DNA of 64,000 bases, from the NCBI RefSeq assembly GCF_016031635.1, contig NZ_JACEGD010000019.1:186001-250000 (forward strand). Reading direction: 5' to 3'. This document shows positions 57,032 through 64,000 of the stretch, piece by piece (the first letter of the stretch is position 1; each line of letters opens with the position of its first letter). Below the pieces are notes generated by a model. It ran no database searches, was not told the DNA's origin, and saw only the letters and a program-made list of their open reading frames with translations. Made by a program: the position numbers and the translations under genes. This stretch comes from Bradyrhizobium diversitatis. Its GTDB lineage: Bacteria; Pseudomonadota; Alphaproteobacteria; Rhizobiales; Xanthobacteraceae.

Positions 57032-57202
57032 ATGGGTTTCGTCAAATTTACCAAGGGCACCTCGTTGAGCGACAAGGATCGCAAGGCCCTCCAGAAGCTG
57101 CTGACCAACGAGAAAAAGAAGCTGCAATCCGCGCTGAAGGACGTCGACGCCAGCCTTTCGATGCTGGGCGGATCGAAGAAGACCAAGAAGAAAAAGAAGT
57201 AG
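57032..57202 (+). CDS. small lysine-rich protein between NRPS and PPTase
   Basis: A 56-residue, strongly basic, probably helical protein (FTKGTSLSDKDRKALQKLLT, ending KKTKKKKK). ATG 57032 has GGGGGA 7-8 nt upstream. It is not MbtH-like in size or sequence. Possibly nucleic-acid or carrier binding; its place in the synthetase locus may be accidental. Confidence 0.6.
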   Translation: MGFVKFTKGTSLSDKDRKALQKLLTNEKKKLQSALKDVDASLSMLGGSKKTKKKKK

Positions 57203-57244
57203 AATTCGCCGGCCGGGAGGCCGCAGCAATCTCCAGACTTCAAC

Positions 57245-57320
57245 GTTCGAGCTTCAGTTCTCGGACTTTGGATTTCAGTCTTTGACTTTCGGCCTTTAAT
57301 TTTCGGCCTTTGGTTTTCGG
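57245..57320. repeat. degenerate 14-bp tandem repeat, consensus TTTCGGCCTTTGGT
   Basis: About 5.4 units in a row: the last two full units (57287-57300 TTTCGGCCTTTAAT, 57301-57314 TTTCGGCCTTTGGT) are nearly identical and are followed by TTTCGG; earlier units at 57273, 57259 and 57245 are increasingly diverged. T-rich on the plus strand, in the 301-bp gap before the PPTase gene, which otherwise shows nothing clear. Confidence 0.7.
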
Positions 57321-57503
57321 TCGTGGGCCGCTCGCTGATCGAGTTGGGGTCTCGCACAAGCTTGCGCCTGTAAACCGGCCTGCAAATCGACAAGAATTCG
57401 CCTGGGTGGACCGTTAGGAACGGTCCTCTTGGTGATTCTTGCGCAGTTGAATCTTCCGTCAGGACCGGGGATTTGGCCTCGCCTGACGTCATGGGCCCAA
57501 GTG

Positions 57504-58235
57504 ATGGCGGACGACAGAATTGAACTCTTTGTCGGGCTGATCGAGACCATTGACAGGCCGGGCGCGGTCGAGGCGTGCCGGCGTCTGCTCTCGGTCGACG
57601 AACGAGCCCGGGCCGATCGCTTCATGTTCGAGCGGCACCGGCGGCAATACATCTTCGCACACGCCATGTTGCGCCTCGCACTATCGCAGGTCGCGCGCAA
57701 CGTCGCGCCCTCCGACTGGTCCTTTGCCGCGGGCCGCTATGGGCGGCCGTTTGTCGCAGCGCCGGTCAGCTCGACCCCGCTGCATTTCAGCCTGTCGCAT
57801 GCCGACGGATGCGTCGCCTGCGTGGTGTCGCGGCATGAGGCCGTCGGGGTCGACGTCGAAACCGTGTCACGGCGCGTCGCCCCGCTGTCCACCGCGCTCC
57901 GCTTCTTTGCGCCGGAGGAAGTCGAAACGCTGCGCGGGCTACCCGAGCCCGCGGCCATCGAGCGCTTCTTCGACTATTGGACGCTCAAGGAGGCCTATCT
58001 GAAGGCCAGAGGCTTTGGACTCAATTTGCCGCTCGACGCCTTCGCGATGCAGGTGTCGAGCAAGGCCATCGAGATCAGCTTCAAGCCCGACATCGCCGAC
58101 GATCCGGACGGCTGGCGCTTCTCGCTGTGCTCGCCATCGCCCTCGCATCGCCTCGCGATCGCCGACGGCTCCCGTGCGGACGGCGGCCTTCCCATCAGCC
58201 ACCATGCCTGGCCGCTCCAGCAAGCGGCTGAATGA
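57504..58235 (+). CDS. Sfp-type 4'-phosphopantetheinyl transferase
   Basis: A 243-residue Sfp-like enzyme that converts apo-PCP domains to the holo form using CoA. Signature blocks are VGVDVETVSRR (the Mg-binding D-x-E), FSLSHADGCVACVV and FFDYWTLKEAYLKARGFGL (W-x-x-K-E-A). ATG 57504 is used; TTG 57429 or GTG 57432 upstream in frame are possible but add residues not needed for the fold. It overlaps the next gene by 4 bp. Dedicated activation of the upstream synthetase is the simplest reading. Confidence 0.93.
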   Translation: MADDRIELFVGLIETIDRPGAVEACRRLLSVDERARADRFMFERHRRQYIFAHAMLRLALSQVARNVAPSDWSFAAGRYGRPFVAAPVSSTPLHFSLSHADGCVACVVSRHEAVGVDVETVSRRVAPLSTALRFFAPEEVETLRGLPEPAAIERFFDYWTLKEAYLKARGFGLNLPLDAFAMQVSSKAIEISFKPDIADDPDGWRFSLCSPSPSHRLAIADGSRADGGLPISHHAWPLQQAAE

Positions 58236-59212
58236 TGCCGCCGCGGCTGCGCGTCTTTCCGGCGATTTCACGCAACCGCGATCCCAAGGCCTATGTCGGC
58301 GAGCAGATGCGGGTGGCCGGGTTCGCCGACCGCAACGGCTTCGAAGGCATCCTGCTGTTCGAAGGCAATGACGTGTTCGTCGAGCCCTGGGCGATGGCCC
58401 AGCACATCATGGCAGAGACGACGCGGAGTTCGCCGCTGATCGCCGTCAATCCGCTCTACATGCACCCGTTCACGGCCGCGAAATTCGTTTCGTCCTTCGC
58501 GCAGCTCTACGGCCGCAAGGTCTACCTCAACATGATCACGGGGACGGCGGTCAGCGACTTGCAGGGACTGGGCGACGACCAGTCGCATGCCGATCGTTAC
58601 GTTCGGCTCGGCGAATACGTCGCGCTGATGCGCCAGTTGCTGGCAAGCCCGCGACCTGTGAACTTCGCGGGCCGGTTCTACCGCGCCAGCAATCTGCAAC
58701 TTCGTCCGCGCCTGCCCGCGGAGCTGATGCCGGAGTTCCTGATCGCCGGCCAATCCGAGGCGGCCCAGCGCGTCGCGGAGGAGACCGGCTGCATCAAGAT
58801 GCAGATGCTGCCGCCCGACCTCGATCGCGGGCTCGACGCAGCAGGCATGAGCTTTGGAATTTTCGCGCGCGCGGACCGCGACGAGGCCCGGCTGGCCGCA
58901 ACGGCGCGCTTCCGCGACAATCAAGATGATCGCGAGCTGCTCGCGCTCACGGTGGAGAACAGCGACTCCGTGTGGAAGCGCCGGCTCCATGAGGGGCAAA
59001 GCGGCGAACTTCAGGACAACGGCTACTGGCTGCTGCCGTTCCTGACCTTCCAGGCCGACTGCCCCTATCTCGTCGGCAGCTACGAAGAGATCGGCGCGAA
59101 GCTGAAGCAGTTTTCGGCGAAAGGCCTGACCACGATCATGCTCGACATGGTCGCCGACGAGTCCGAGATGCAGCACGTCCGCAAGGCGCTCGCGGCGAGC
59201 GGGATGTTTTGA
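58232..59212 (+). CDS. LLM-class flavin-dependent monooxygenase
   Basis: A 326-residue luciferase-like TIM-barrel enzyme using reduced FMN (FPAISRNRDPKAYVGEQMRV, then FAQLYGRKVYLNMITGTAVS and AGQSEAAQRVAEETG). Related enzymes sit beside or inside some NRPS clusters and hydroxylate or oxidise substrates; others desulfonate alkanesulfonates. ATG 58232 overlaps the PPTase stop (ATGA), giving tight coupling. It probably tailors the synthetase product or prepares its substrate. Confidence 0.9.
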   Translation: MMPPRLRVFPAISRNRDPKAYVGEQMRVAGFADRNGFEGILLFEGNDVFVEPWAMAQHIMAETTRSSPLIAVNPLYMHPFTAAKFVSSFAQLYGRKVYLNMITGTAVSDLQGLGDDQSHADRYVRLGEYVALMRQLLASPRPVNFAGRFYRASNLQLRPRLPAELMPEFLIAGQSEAAQRVAEETGCIKMQMLPPDLDRGLDAAGMSFGIFARADRDEARLAATARFRDNQDDRELLALTVENSDSVWKRRLHEGQSGELQDNGYWLLPFLTFQADCPYLVGSYEEIGAKLKQFSAKGLTTIMLDMVADESEMQHVRKALAASGMF

Positions 59213-59279
59213 AGCCTTCTCCCTCTCACGCGAGCGGCAATCGCATATGAGGAAACGCGGCAGGAAACTCGCTTGCGGC

Positions 59280-59319
59280 CATCCTTCGAGACGCCCGCCT
59301 CCGGCGGGCCCTCAGGATG
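59280..59319. repeat. palindromic repeat, copy of the 28756 element
   Basis: CATCCTTCGAGACGCCCGCC, loop TCCG, GCGGGCCCTCAGGATG: almost identical to 28756-28795. First of an inverted pair in the 250-bp gap after the monooxygenase gene. Confidence 0.88.
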
Positions 59320-59351
59320 AGGGCGCATTTTGCGGCGAGATATCAGACCCT

Positions 59352-59391
59352 CATGGTGAGGAGCCCGCCAAAGCGGGCGTCTCGAACCATG
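59352..59391. repeat. inverted copy of the palindromic repeat
   Basis: CATGGTGAGGAGCCCGCC, AAAG, then CGGGCGTCTCGAACCATG: the same family as 59280-59319 in the opposite direction, 32 bp away. The pair could fold into one large cruciform and end transcription of both convergent neighbours. Confidence 0.85.
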
Positions 59392-59462
59392 CAGGCCCGG
59401 CCGGCACCCCCACTGTCATATGCGATAGCCCTGCTCGCTTGCGGGGAGAGGCGAAAGAGACC

Positions 59463-60488
59463 TCACCTTGCTTCTTCGAATCCTGCCAGCACCGAGGTCA
59501 GGTTCGCGCCGAGGATATCCGAGAGATAACCGCCCTCCTGCACGAACACGGTCGGCAGGCCCATTTTCGCGATGGCCTGGCCGATGCGGCGGAAGCCGGG
59601 CGTGGTGACGGCCAATCCCTTCAGTGGATCGTGCTCGGAGGCATCGAGACCGAGCGCGATGACGAGGGCGCCCGGCGCAAACGACTCGATCGCCTTGCGC
59701 GCGAGGTCCAGCGCCTGGATGTAGCCGTCATCGCCGGTGCCGATGGCCAGCGGAATGTTGAGATTGGTGCCGAGACCGGGGCCTTCGCCGCGCTCATGCG
59801 CATAACCCCACACGAAGGGGTAATAGGCGGTCGGATCGGCATGGATCGAGATCGTGTAGACGTCGGGCCGGGCATAAAAGATGCCTTGCGTGCCGTTGCC
59901 GTGATGAACGTCGACGTCGAGGATCACGACGCGCTCGTGCTTGAGCCGCAGATGCGCGGCGGCGATCGCGCTGTTGTTGAGAAAGCAGAAGCCGCCGGCC
60001 ATGTCGCGATAGGCGTGATGGCCGGGCGGACGGCACAGCGCGTAGGTCGCGTCCTCGCCGTCCATCACCATCTGCGCGGCGGTGACTGCGACATCGGTCG
60101 CGGCACAGGCGGCCGCCCATGTGCCCGGCCCGATCGGCGCCGCGGTGTCGGCAGTGTGCCAGCCGAGCTTGCCGACGATGTGGGTGGGATAGGTTGCGGC
60201 ATGGCGCACCGGATGGATGTTGCCGATCATCTCCGGACCGGAATCGCCGAGCGCCGTCCAGGCGTCCCAGGCTTCGCTCAGGAACGACAGATATTCCGGA
60301 CTGTGAATGCGCGCGCGCGGCCCCTGCCCGAACCTGGTCGGCTCGACCAGTTGATGCTTTCCGTCCTTCAATCCCTTGAGCAGGCGGTCGGCACGCTCGG
60401 GCTGCTCGGTGGTGCGCTTGACGACACCGCGAACCAGGAAGAATTGCGGATCGTGGCTGCGGTGCAGTTCGGTATGGACGGCTTTCAC
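59463..60488 (-). CDS. histone-deacetylase-fold amidohydrolase (acetylpolyamine-type)
   Basis: A 341-residue class II HDAC-like enzyme with a zinc site: CRPPGHHAYRDMAGGFCFLN (His-His pair), VVILDVDVHHGNGTQ (Asp and His ligands) and ALGLDASEHDPL (second Asp). The bacterial group includes acetylpolyamine amidohydrolases and HDAHs. ATG 60488 (MKAVHTELHRSHDPQFF). The EGGYLSDILGANL ending is typical. Acts in the cytosol; the acyl substrate is unproven. Confidence 0.93.
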   Translation of the reverse strand: MKAVHTELHRSHDPQFFLVRGVVKRTTEQPERADRLLKGLKDGKHQLVEPTRFGQGPRARIHSPEYLSFLSEAWDAWTALGDSGPEMIGNIHPVRHAATYPTHIVGKLGWHTADTAAPIGPGTWAAACAATDVAVTAAQMVMDGEDATYALCRPPGHHAYRDMAGGFCFLNNSAIAAAHLRLKHERVVILDVDVHHGNGTQGIFYARPDVYTISIHADPTAYYPFVWGYAHERGEGPGLGTNLNIPLAIGTGDDGYIQALDLARKAIESFAPGALVIALGLDASEHDPLKGLAVTTPGFRRIGQAIAKMGLPTVFVQEGGYLSDILGANLTSVLAGFEEAR

Positions 60489-60620
60489 TCAAACACTCCG
60501 TGGTCGCATGCTCTTGAGGGGTGCCACAGATGTCTTGATGCCTGCGACCGCCCGATGCAAGCAAGAAGAATGCCGCACCCATCACGCGGCTCTGCGCCGG
60601 AAGCAGATCGCCCGTGACGC

Positions 60621-61562
60621 TCAGCAACGCCCGCGCTGGAGGCAGTGCTCGCGCCCCTGCTGGTCGGTGCGGAAGGACTCGATGTAACCACCCTGGCGCT
60701 GGGTGACAAAGACGGTCTTGCCGTCGCTGCCGCCGAAGGCGAGGTTGGTCGGCTCCTTGCCCTTCAGCGCGATCTCCCGCTCGACGGCGCCACTGGGCTT
60801 CATCAGCGCGATCGTGCCCTTGAGAATGCGCGCGACATAGAGACGGCCGGCAACGTCGGTGCGCAGACCGTCGACGGTGTCGGGCTGAAACGACTTGACG
60901 AGTTTTGCAGCCGTCAGCTCGTTGCCGCTGATCGCATAGGACCAGATCTGACCGCTGCTGGATTCGCCGACATAGAGCGTCTTGCCGTCCGGACTGAGAT
61001 CGATGCCGTTGGTGGTGCCCATCGCGCGCGGCGCAGCCATGACCTGGCCCTGCACCGTGCCGTCGGCTCCCTTCGCGATGCGCCAGACGTATCCTTCGCG
61101 GCCCTTCCAGTTCGGATCGCTCGCATAGATCGTGCCGTCGCGGGCGATGGTGATGTCGTTGGGCTGGTTCATCTCCTCGGAGTGAAACCAGACGGCCGGT
61201 TTGGTCGCGCCCTTCGGGATCGCGAAGATATTGTGCTTCTTGTAGTCGGCAACGAACATGGTGCCGTTCCGATCGAAGCGGATGGCGTTGCCGACACTGC
61301 CTTCGGGGAGCACCGTGAACGGCTCCGACGCCGCGCGGCCGGCCGGCAGCCTGCCGATGGTGCCGGGCTTGCCGAGATTGACCACGAAGAGGTTGCCGTC
61401 GATGTCGGCGGCGGGCCCTTCGATGCCGAACGTGTATTCTCCCGCAGGCGTCACCTGCACGCTTTCGAACAGCCTGGTCTCGGCCCGGGCGGACGCGGTC
61501 GCAATGACGAGAACAACGCTACCGCACAGGCACCAGAAATTCCTGCCGGATGTAATAGCCAT
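60621..61562 (-). CDS. SMP-30/gluconolactonase-like beta-propeller, exported
   Basis: 313 residues. Signal peptide LCGSVVLVIATASARAET (about 10-28), then a six-bladed SMP-30-type propeller: GIEGPAADIDGNLFVVNLGK, NDITIARDGTIYASDPNW, TTNGIDLSPDGKTLYVGESS. Hydrolyses sugar lactones or similar. Its start overlaps the end of the upstream dehydrogenase gene by 44 bp, so the two are likely one operon: oxidation to a lactone followed by lactone opening, an attractive but unproven pair. Confidence 0.88.
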   Translation of the reverse strand: MAITSGRNFWCLCGSVVLVIATASARAETRLFESVQVTPAGEYTFGIEGPAADIDGNLFVVNLGKPGTIGRLPAGRAASEPFTVLPEGSVGNAIRFDRNGTMFVADYKKHNIFAIPKGATKPAVWFHSEEMNQPNDITIARDGTIYASDPNWKGREGYVWRIAKGADGTVQGQVMAAPRAMGTTNGIDLSPDGKTLYVGESSSGQIWSYAISGNELTAAKLVKSFQPDTVDGLRTDVAGRLYVARILKGTIALMKPSGAVEREIALKGKEPTNLAFGGSDGKTVFVTQRQGGYIESFRTDQQGREHCLQRGRC

Positions 61563-63591
61563 CGTCGTCGGTGCACTCGCCGTTCAGATAGGGATCGGCC
61601 GGCCGGAAGAATCGGCTGAAGCCGGGTTTGTCTACAGCGCTCCTTTGTGTCACGACAACGACCTTGGCGGCCGGTATTTCGCCGCATTCCTTGTTCGTCC
61701 TGCCGTAGAACTTACGCTGCGGCGGACCCGACTTGATCCGCATCCGCGTGCCCGGAACCATGTTCGCGACGAGCAGATCCGCCGCATCCAGCAGACGTTT
61801 GTAGCCGGGCTCGGTCTTCGGCAGGCTCTCGCCGCCCGGCGGCATCAGCTTCTCCGCGCCAAGGCCGCGCAGGCGCGTGCGCAGCTTGCCGGCGTCGGGA
61901 TCGCCCGGATAGATCCAGCCGTCTTGCGACAGCATGAAGCGCAGCACGGCCCCGTCCTTCTCCGTCTCCGATTGACCCGGCGCCAGGCCGAAATCCGCGT
62001 GACAGCCGACACAATGCTTCTCGACGAGGCCCTTGCGCAGCGTGGTGAGCCGGGCGCTGTTCTGCGTGTCCCTGGCGACGAAGGCCGCGAGCTGGTCGAT
62101 CATGGGCTGGCTGCGCATGTCGCAGGGTAGCGGCTGAGGCGCATCGCCCGTGGCGCGATCGATCCGGATCACGGTCTTGTTCTTGTCTTCGACCAGCCAG
62201 ATCGCGCCGTCCTCGGCGACCGTCATGCCGACGGGCGCACCTTGCGGCCGGGCGCCATTGACGCGGTGCCAGCCTGCAATCAGCTCCTCGAACGGCGCGG
62301 CAGCGACTTCGCCGACATCGGTCTGGAAGCTGCGGGTCGGGTCGGCGGCGCAACTGACGTGATAGCGCACCGGCGCCGGGGCAGGTTTGGGGAAGCCGTG
62401 ATCGTCGACGTCATAGACGAGCAGGCGGCTGCCGGTCGGGCGATAGCCGTGCAGGCCGACCAGCAGCTTGCCTTCGAGTTCCGGGAATTTGCCGCCGTGA
62501 TAGTACAGCATCGCGAGCGGCGCGCCGTGCGGCGGCAGCAGCGAGAACGGCGCCTTGTAGAGCGCATTGGCCGTGCAGAGCGATTTGTAAATCCCCGATT
62601 GCAGCACTCGCCTGAATTCGGGACTCGGCGTCGACAGGTCGTAGCAATAGGGCCAGCCATAGTGCCGGCCCTGCTCGATCGCGTTGATCTCCTCGTTCGG
62701 CTTGAAGATGTCAGGCAGATCGCGACCGTTCTCGCCCTGCAGGAAGGCGTAGCCGGCGTCCGGAAACATCGGGTGCAGCGCCAGCGCCATCGAATTGCGC
62801 AGGCCGCGCGCATAGACGGTGTGCGGCGGGTCGGGATCGCCAGGCTTCAAGGCCGGAAACACACCGCCCGCCGGCGGCGCGAACAGCCAGATCGAGGCCA
62901 GCGCCGACGCGCCCTCGGCCGCCGCACAGGGTTTTGTGATCGGCGCCGGCGTGACGCAGTCGTCGCTGTGCGAGCCGACATTGACGAACAGCCGGCCGTC
63001 GCGATCGAACACGAACTGCTTGAGCGGATGCGCGCTCTCGTCGAGCCTGGTGCCATCCGGCAGCCTGATCCGCCGGCCGGGCAGGTGACGGATGATGGTC
63101 TCCACCGTGCTCCGCGGATTGTCCGCAAGCGGATCGAACCGGAAGATCGCCTCCGGAGTCGAGGCATAGAGCTTCTTCTCCGGGCCGATGACGAGGCCGA
63201 ACGGATACTCGATTCCGGTCAGCAGCTCCTTGAAACGCCGCCCCTGTGGCGCGTGCGGGTCGAGCAGCAGCAGTCGTCCATCGGCGTGACCCCAGCCGCC
63301 CATGTCGGCCACGACGAACAGGTCGCGGCCGGGCACCTGGACGATCGAACGCGGAAATTCGAGATGATCCTCCTCGCTGGCGACGAGCCCGGCGCAGAAT
63401 CCCGCCTTCATGTCGATCTGAATCCTGGGAAAAGCGAGATCGCCGCTGCCGCAAACGTCCGTGCCGATCGCATAGCCGCTCTTTCTGACCGGCTCGGAAG
63501 AAGCCGGGGCGAAGGCGAGCAGCGCGCCGGCGACGACCGCCGCAAACACGCGCAGGCTTCGGCGTTCGCTCAGGAATGTGAACTGCTTCAC
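61519..63591 (-). CDS. PQQ-type sugar (sorbosone-like) dehydrogenase with cytochrome c domain
   Basis: A 690-residue exported enzyme. GTG 63591 (GGAAGG 9-10 nt upstream) starts a signal peptide (VFAAVVAGALLAFAPASS). A beta-propeller of the soluble glucose/sorbosone dehydrogenase type (RSIVQVPGRDLFVVADMGGW, YARGLRNSMALALHPMFPD, EINAIEQGRHYGWPYCYD) leads to a c-type heme site CVGCH near residue 526, with a likely axial Met in EKLMPPGG. Periplasmic sugar oxidation with direct electron hand-off. The frame extends to 63768, but the GTG start fits the signal peptide. Confidence 0.9.
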   Translation of the reverse strand: MKQFTFLSERRSLRVFAAVVAGALLAFAPASSEPVRKSGYAIGTDVCGSGDLAFPRIQIDMKAGFCAGLVASEEDHLEFPRSIVQVPGRDLFVVADMGGWGHADGRLLLLDPHAPQGRRFKELLTGIEYPFGLVIGPEKKLYASTPEAIFRFDPLADNPRSTVETIIRHLPGRRIRLPDGTRLDESAHPLKQFVFDRDGRLFVNVGSHSDDCVTPAPITKPCAAAEGASALASIWLFAPPAGGVFPALKPGDPDPPHTVYARGLRNSMALALHPMFPDAGYAFLQGENGRDLPDIFKPNEEINAIEQGRHYGWPYCYDLSTPSPEFRRVLQSGIYKSLCTANALYKAPFSLLPPHGAPLAMLYYHGGKFPELEGKLLVGLHGYRPTGSRLLVYDVDDHGFPKPAPAPVRYHVSCAADPTRSFQTDVGEVAAAPFEELIAGWHRVNGARPQGAPVGMTVAEDGAIWLVEDKNKTVIRIDRATGDAPQPLPCDMRSQPMIDQLAAFVARDTQNSARLTTLRKGLVEKHCVGCHADFGLAPGQSETEKDGAVLRFMLSQDGWIYPGDPDAGKLRTRLRGLGAEKLMPPGGESLPKTEPGYKRLLDAADLLVANMVPGTRMRIKSGPPQRKFYGRTNKECGEIPAAKVVVVTQRSAVDKPGFSRFFRPADPYLNGECTDDDGYYIRQEFLVPVR

Positions 63592-63795
63592 GGTGCCCCG
63601 ACCTTCCCGGAAAACTTTGTTCCATGTCGCCGGAACACCGTCCAGTTGATCATCACCCGCCTGTGATAAAACCTGTAGCGGCTTCCGCAGCGACCAATCT
63701 CCGTAGATTCCCTTACCGGGCTCGACCCGAATGTTTCGCAAATGCCTGGGCTGGTATCGATATGCCATCCCGATCGCTTTCTACAGGAGGCGCAC

Positions 63796-64000
63796 ATGGT
63801 CCAGGTCTATTTCCACTGCTCCAATACCGAGGGCACGCTGATCGACCGCTCCGGCGCCGCCGTGTCCAATCTCACCGAGGCCCGCGACCATGCCGCCCAG
63901 ATCATGCGGTCGATGATCCTGACGCCGAGCAGCGAAGATTGGCGCGACTGGGTGATTCACGTCAGCGACGATGACGGCGAGGAGATTTTCGATCTCCCGT
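63796..64000 (+). CDS. DUF6894-like small protein (partial at right edge)
   Basis: 68 residues visible of a small acidic protein (VQVYFHCSNTEGTLIDRSGA, then TEARDHAAQIMRSMI and VIHVSDDDGEEIFDLP). The pattern y-F-h-x6-h-D-x-G and the terminal D-x-G-x-E/-h-h resemble DUF6894, common in Bradyrhizobium. ATG 63796 with CAGGAGG 6 nt upstream is a strong start. The stop lies beyond the window. Confidence 0.75.
   Translation, partial: MVQVYFHCSNTEGTLIDRSGAAVSNLTEARDHAAQIMRSMILTPSSEDWRDWVIHVSDDDGEEIFDLP

Noticed and set aside
28756-59391. CRISPR array made from the recurring palindromes
   Set aside because: The copies are far apart, not regularly spaced, and no cas genes are present.

Overview
This GC-rich, densely coding window with a mosaic of palindromic repeats looks like the chromosome of an alphaproteobacterium of the Bradyrhizobium type. 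The clues are the gene content (soluble NAD-linked formate dehydrogenase, a sigma-54 two-component pair, Ku, many class III cyclases, orphan TAXI/Bug binding proteins) and repeats of the kinds common in Bradyrhizobium and Rhodopseudomonas. This assignment is an inference from content, not a search result.

Region 1 (1-16.8 kb) is a formate/oxalate and molybdenum-cofactor island. On the minus strand lie an NtrC-type regulator, its histidine kinase, an OxlT-like MFS carrier and a NuoE-NuoF-fused formate dehydrogenase beta subunit that runs off the left edge. A very good sigma-54 promoter (3632-3647) and two GGACA-N3-TGTCC palindromes precede the carrier. Both the kinase and the carrier carry frameshifts in this copy. 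Next come tusA-moeA-mobB (minus), fdhD-mobA (plus), a MoeA fused to a periplasmic-binding-protein-like domain, a degenerate MoeA, a TupA-like oxyanion-binding protein and a divergent HTH-PBP regulator. Together these could supply, sulfurate and regulate a Mo- or W-dependent formate dehydrogenase.

Region 2 (16.8-20.6 kb) has three solute-binding proteins without transporters and a tRNA with anticodon CAU. Region 3 (20.6-31 kb) is a looser accessory stretch: tenA, a secreted protein, DUF3833, Ku with a small partner gene, a LysR/MBL-hydrolase divergent pair, a cyclase, three overlapping tiny genes, a rhodanese and small proteins. Region 4 (31-38 kb) has two more cyclases, a HutD-like protein and a complete bufferin-type RiPP operon (bufA-bufB-bufC-doxX) preceded by a GTAACG-N16-CGAA promoter-like site.

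Region 5 (38-47 kb) holds an SDR remnant, a methyltransferase, an L,D-transpeptidase and a surface-polysaccharide group (Wzx-like flippase, glycosyltransferase, GH10 glycosidase, DUF6492-like protein), then a PCMT-like methyltransferase. Region 6 (47-59.2 kb) has a broken SAM-cyclase-ATPase-TPR regulator facing a 2147-residue, two-module nonribosomal peptide synthetase with an unusual loading domain, an unusual second adenylation pocket and a terminal condensation domain. It is followed by a small lysine-rich protein, a phosphopantetheinyl transferase and a luciferase-like monooxygenase. This small biosynthetic locus is the best candidate for an undescribed system. Region 7 (59.2-64 kb) has a histone-deacetylase-like amidohydrolase, an SMP-30-like protein, a PQQ-type dehydrogenase with cytochrome c, and the start of a DUF6894-like gene.
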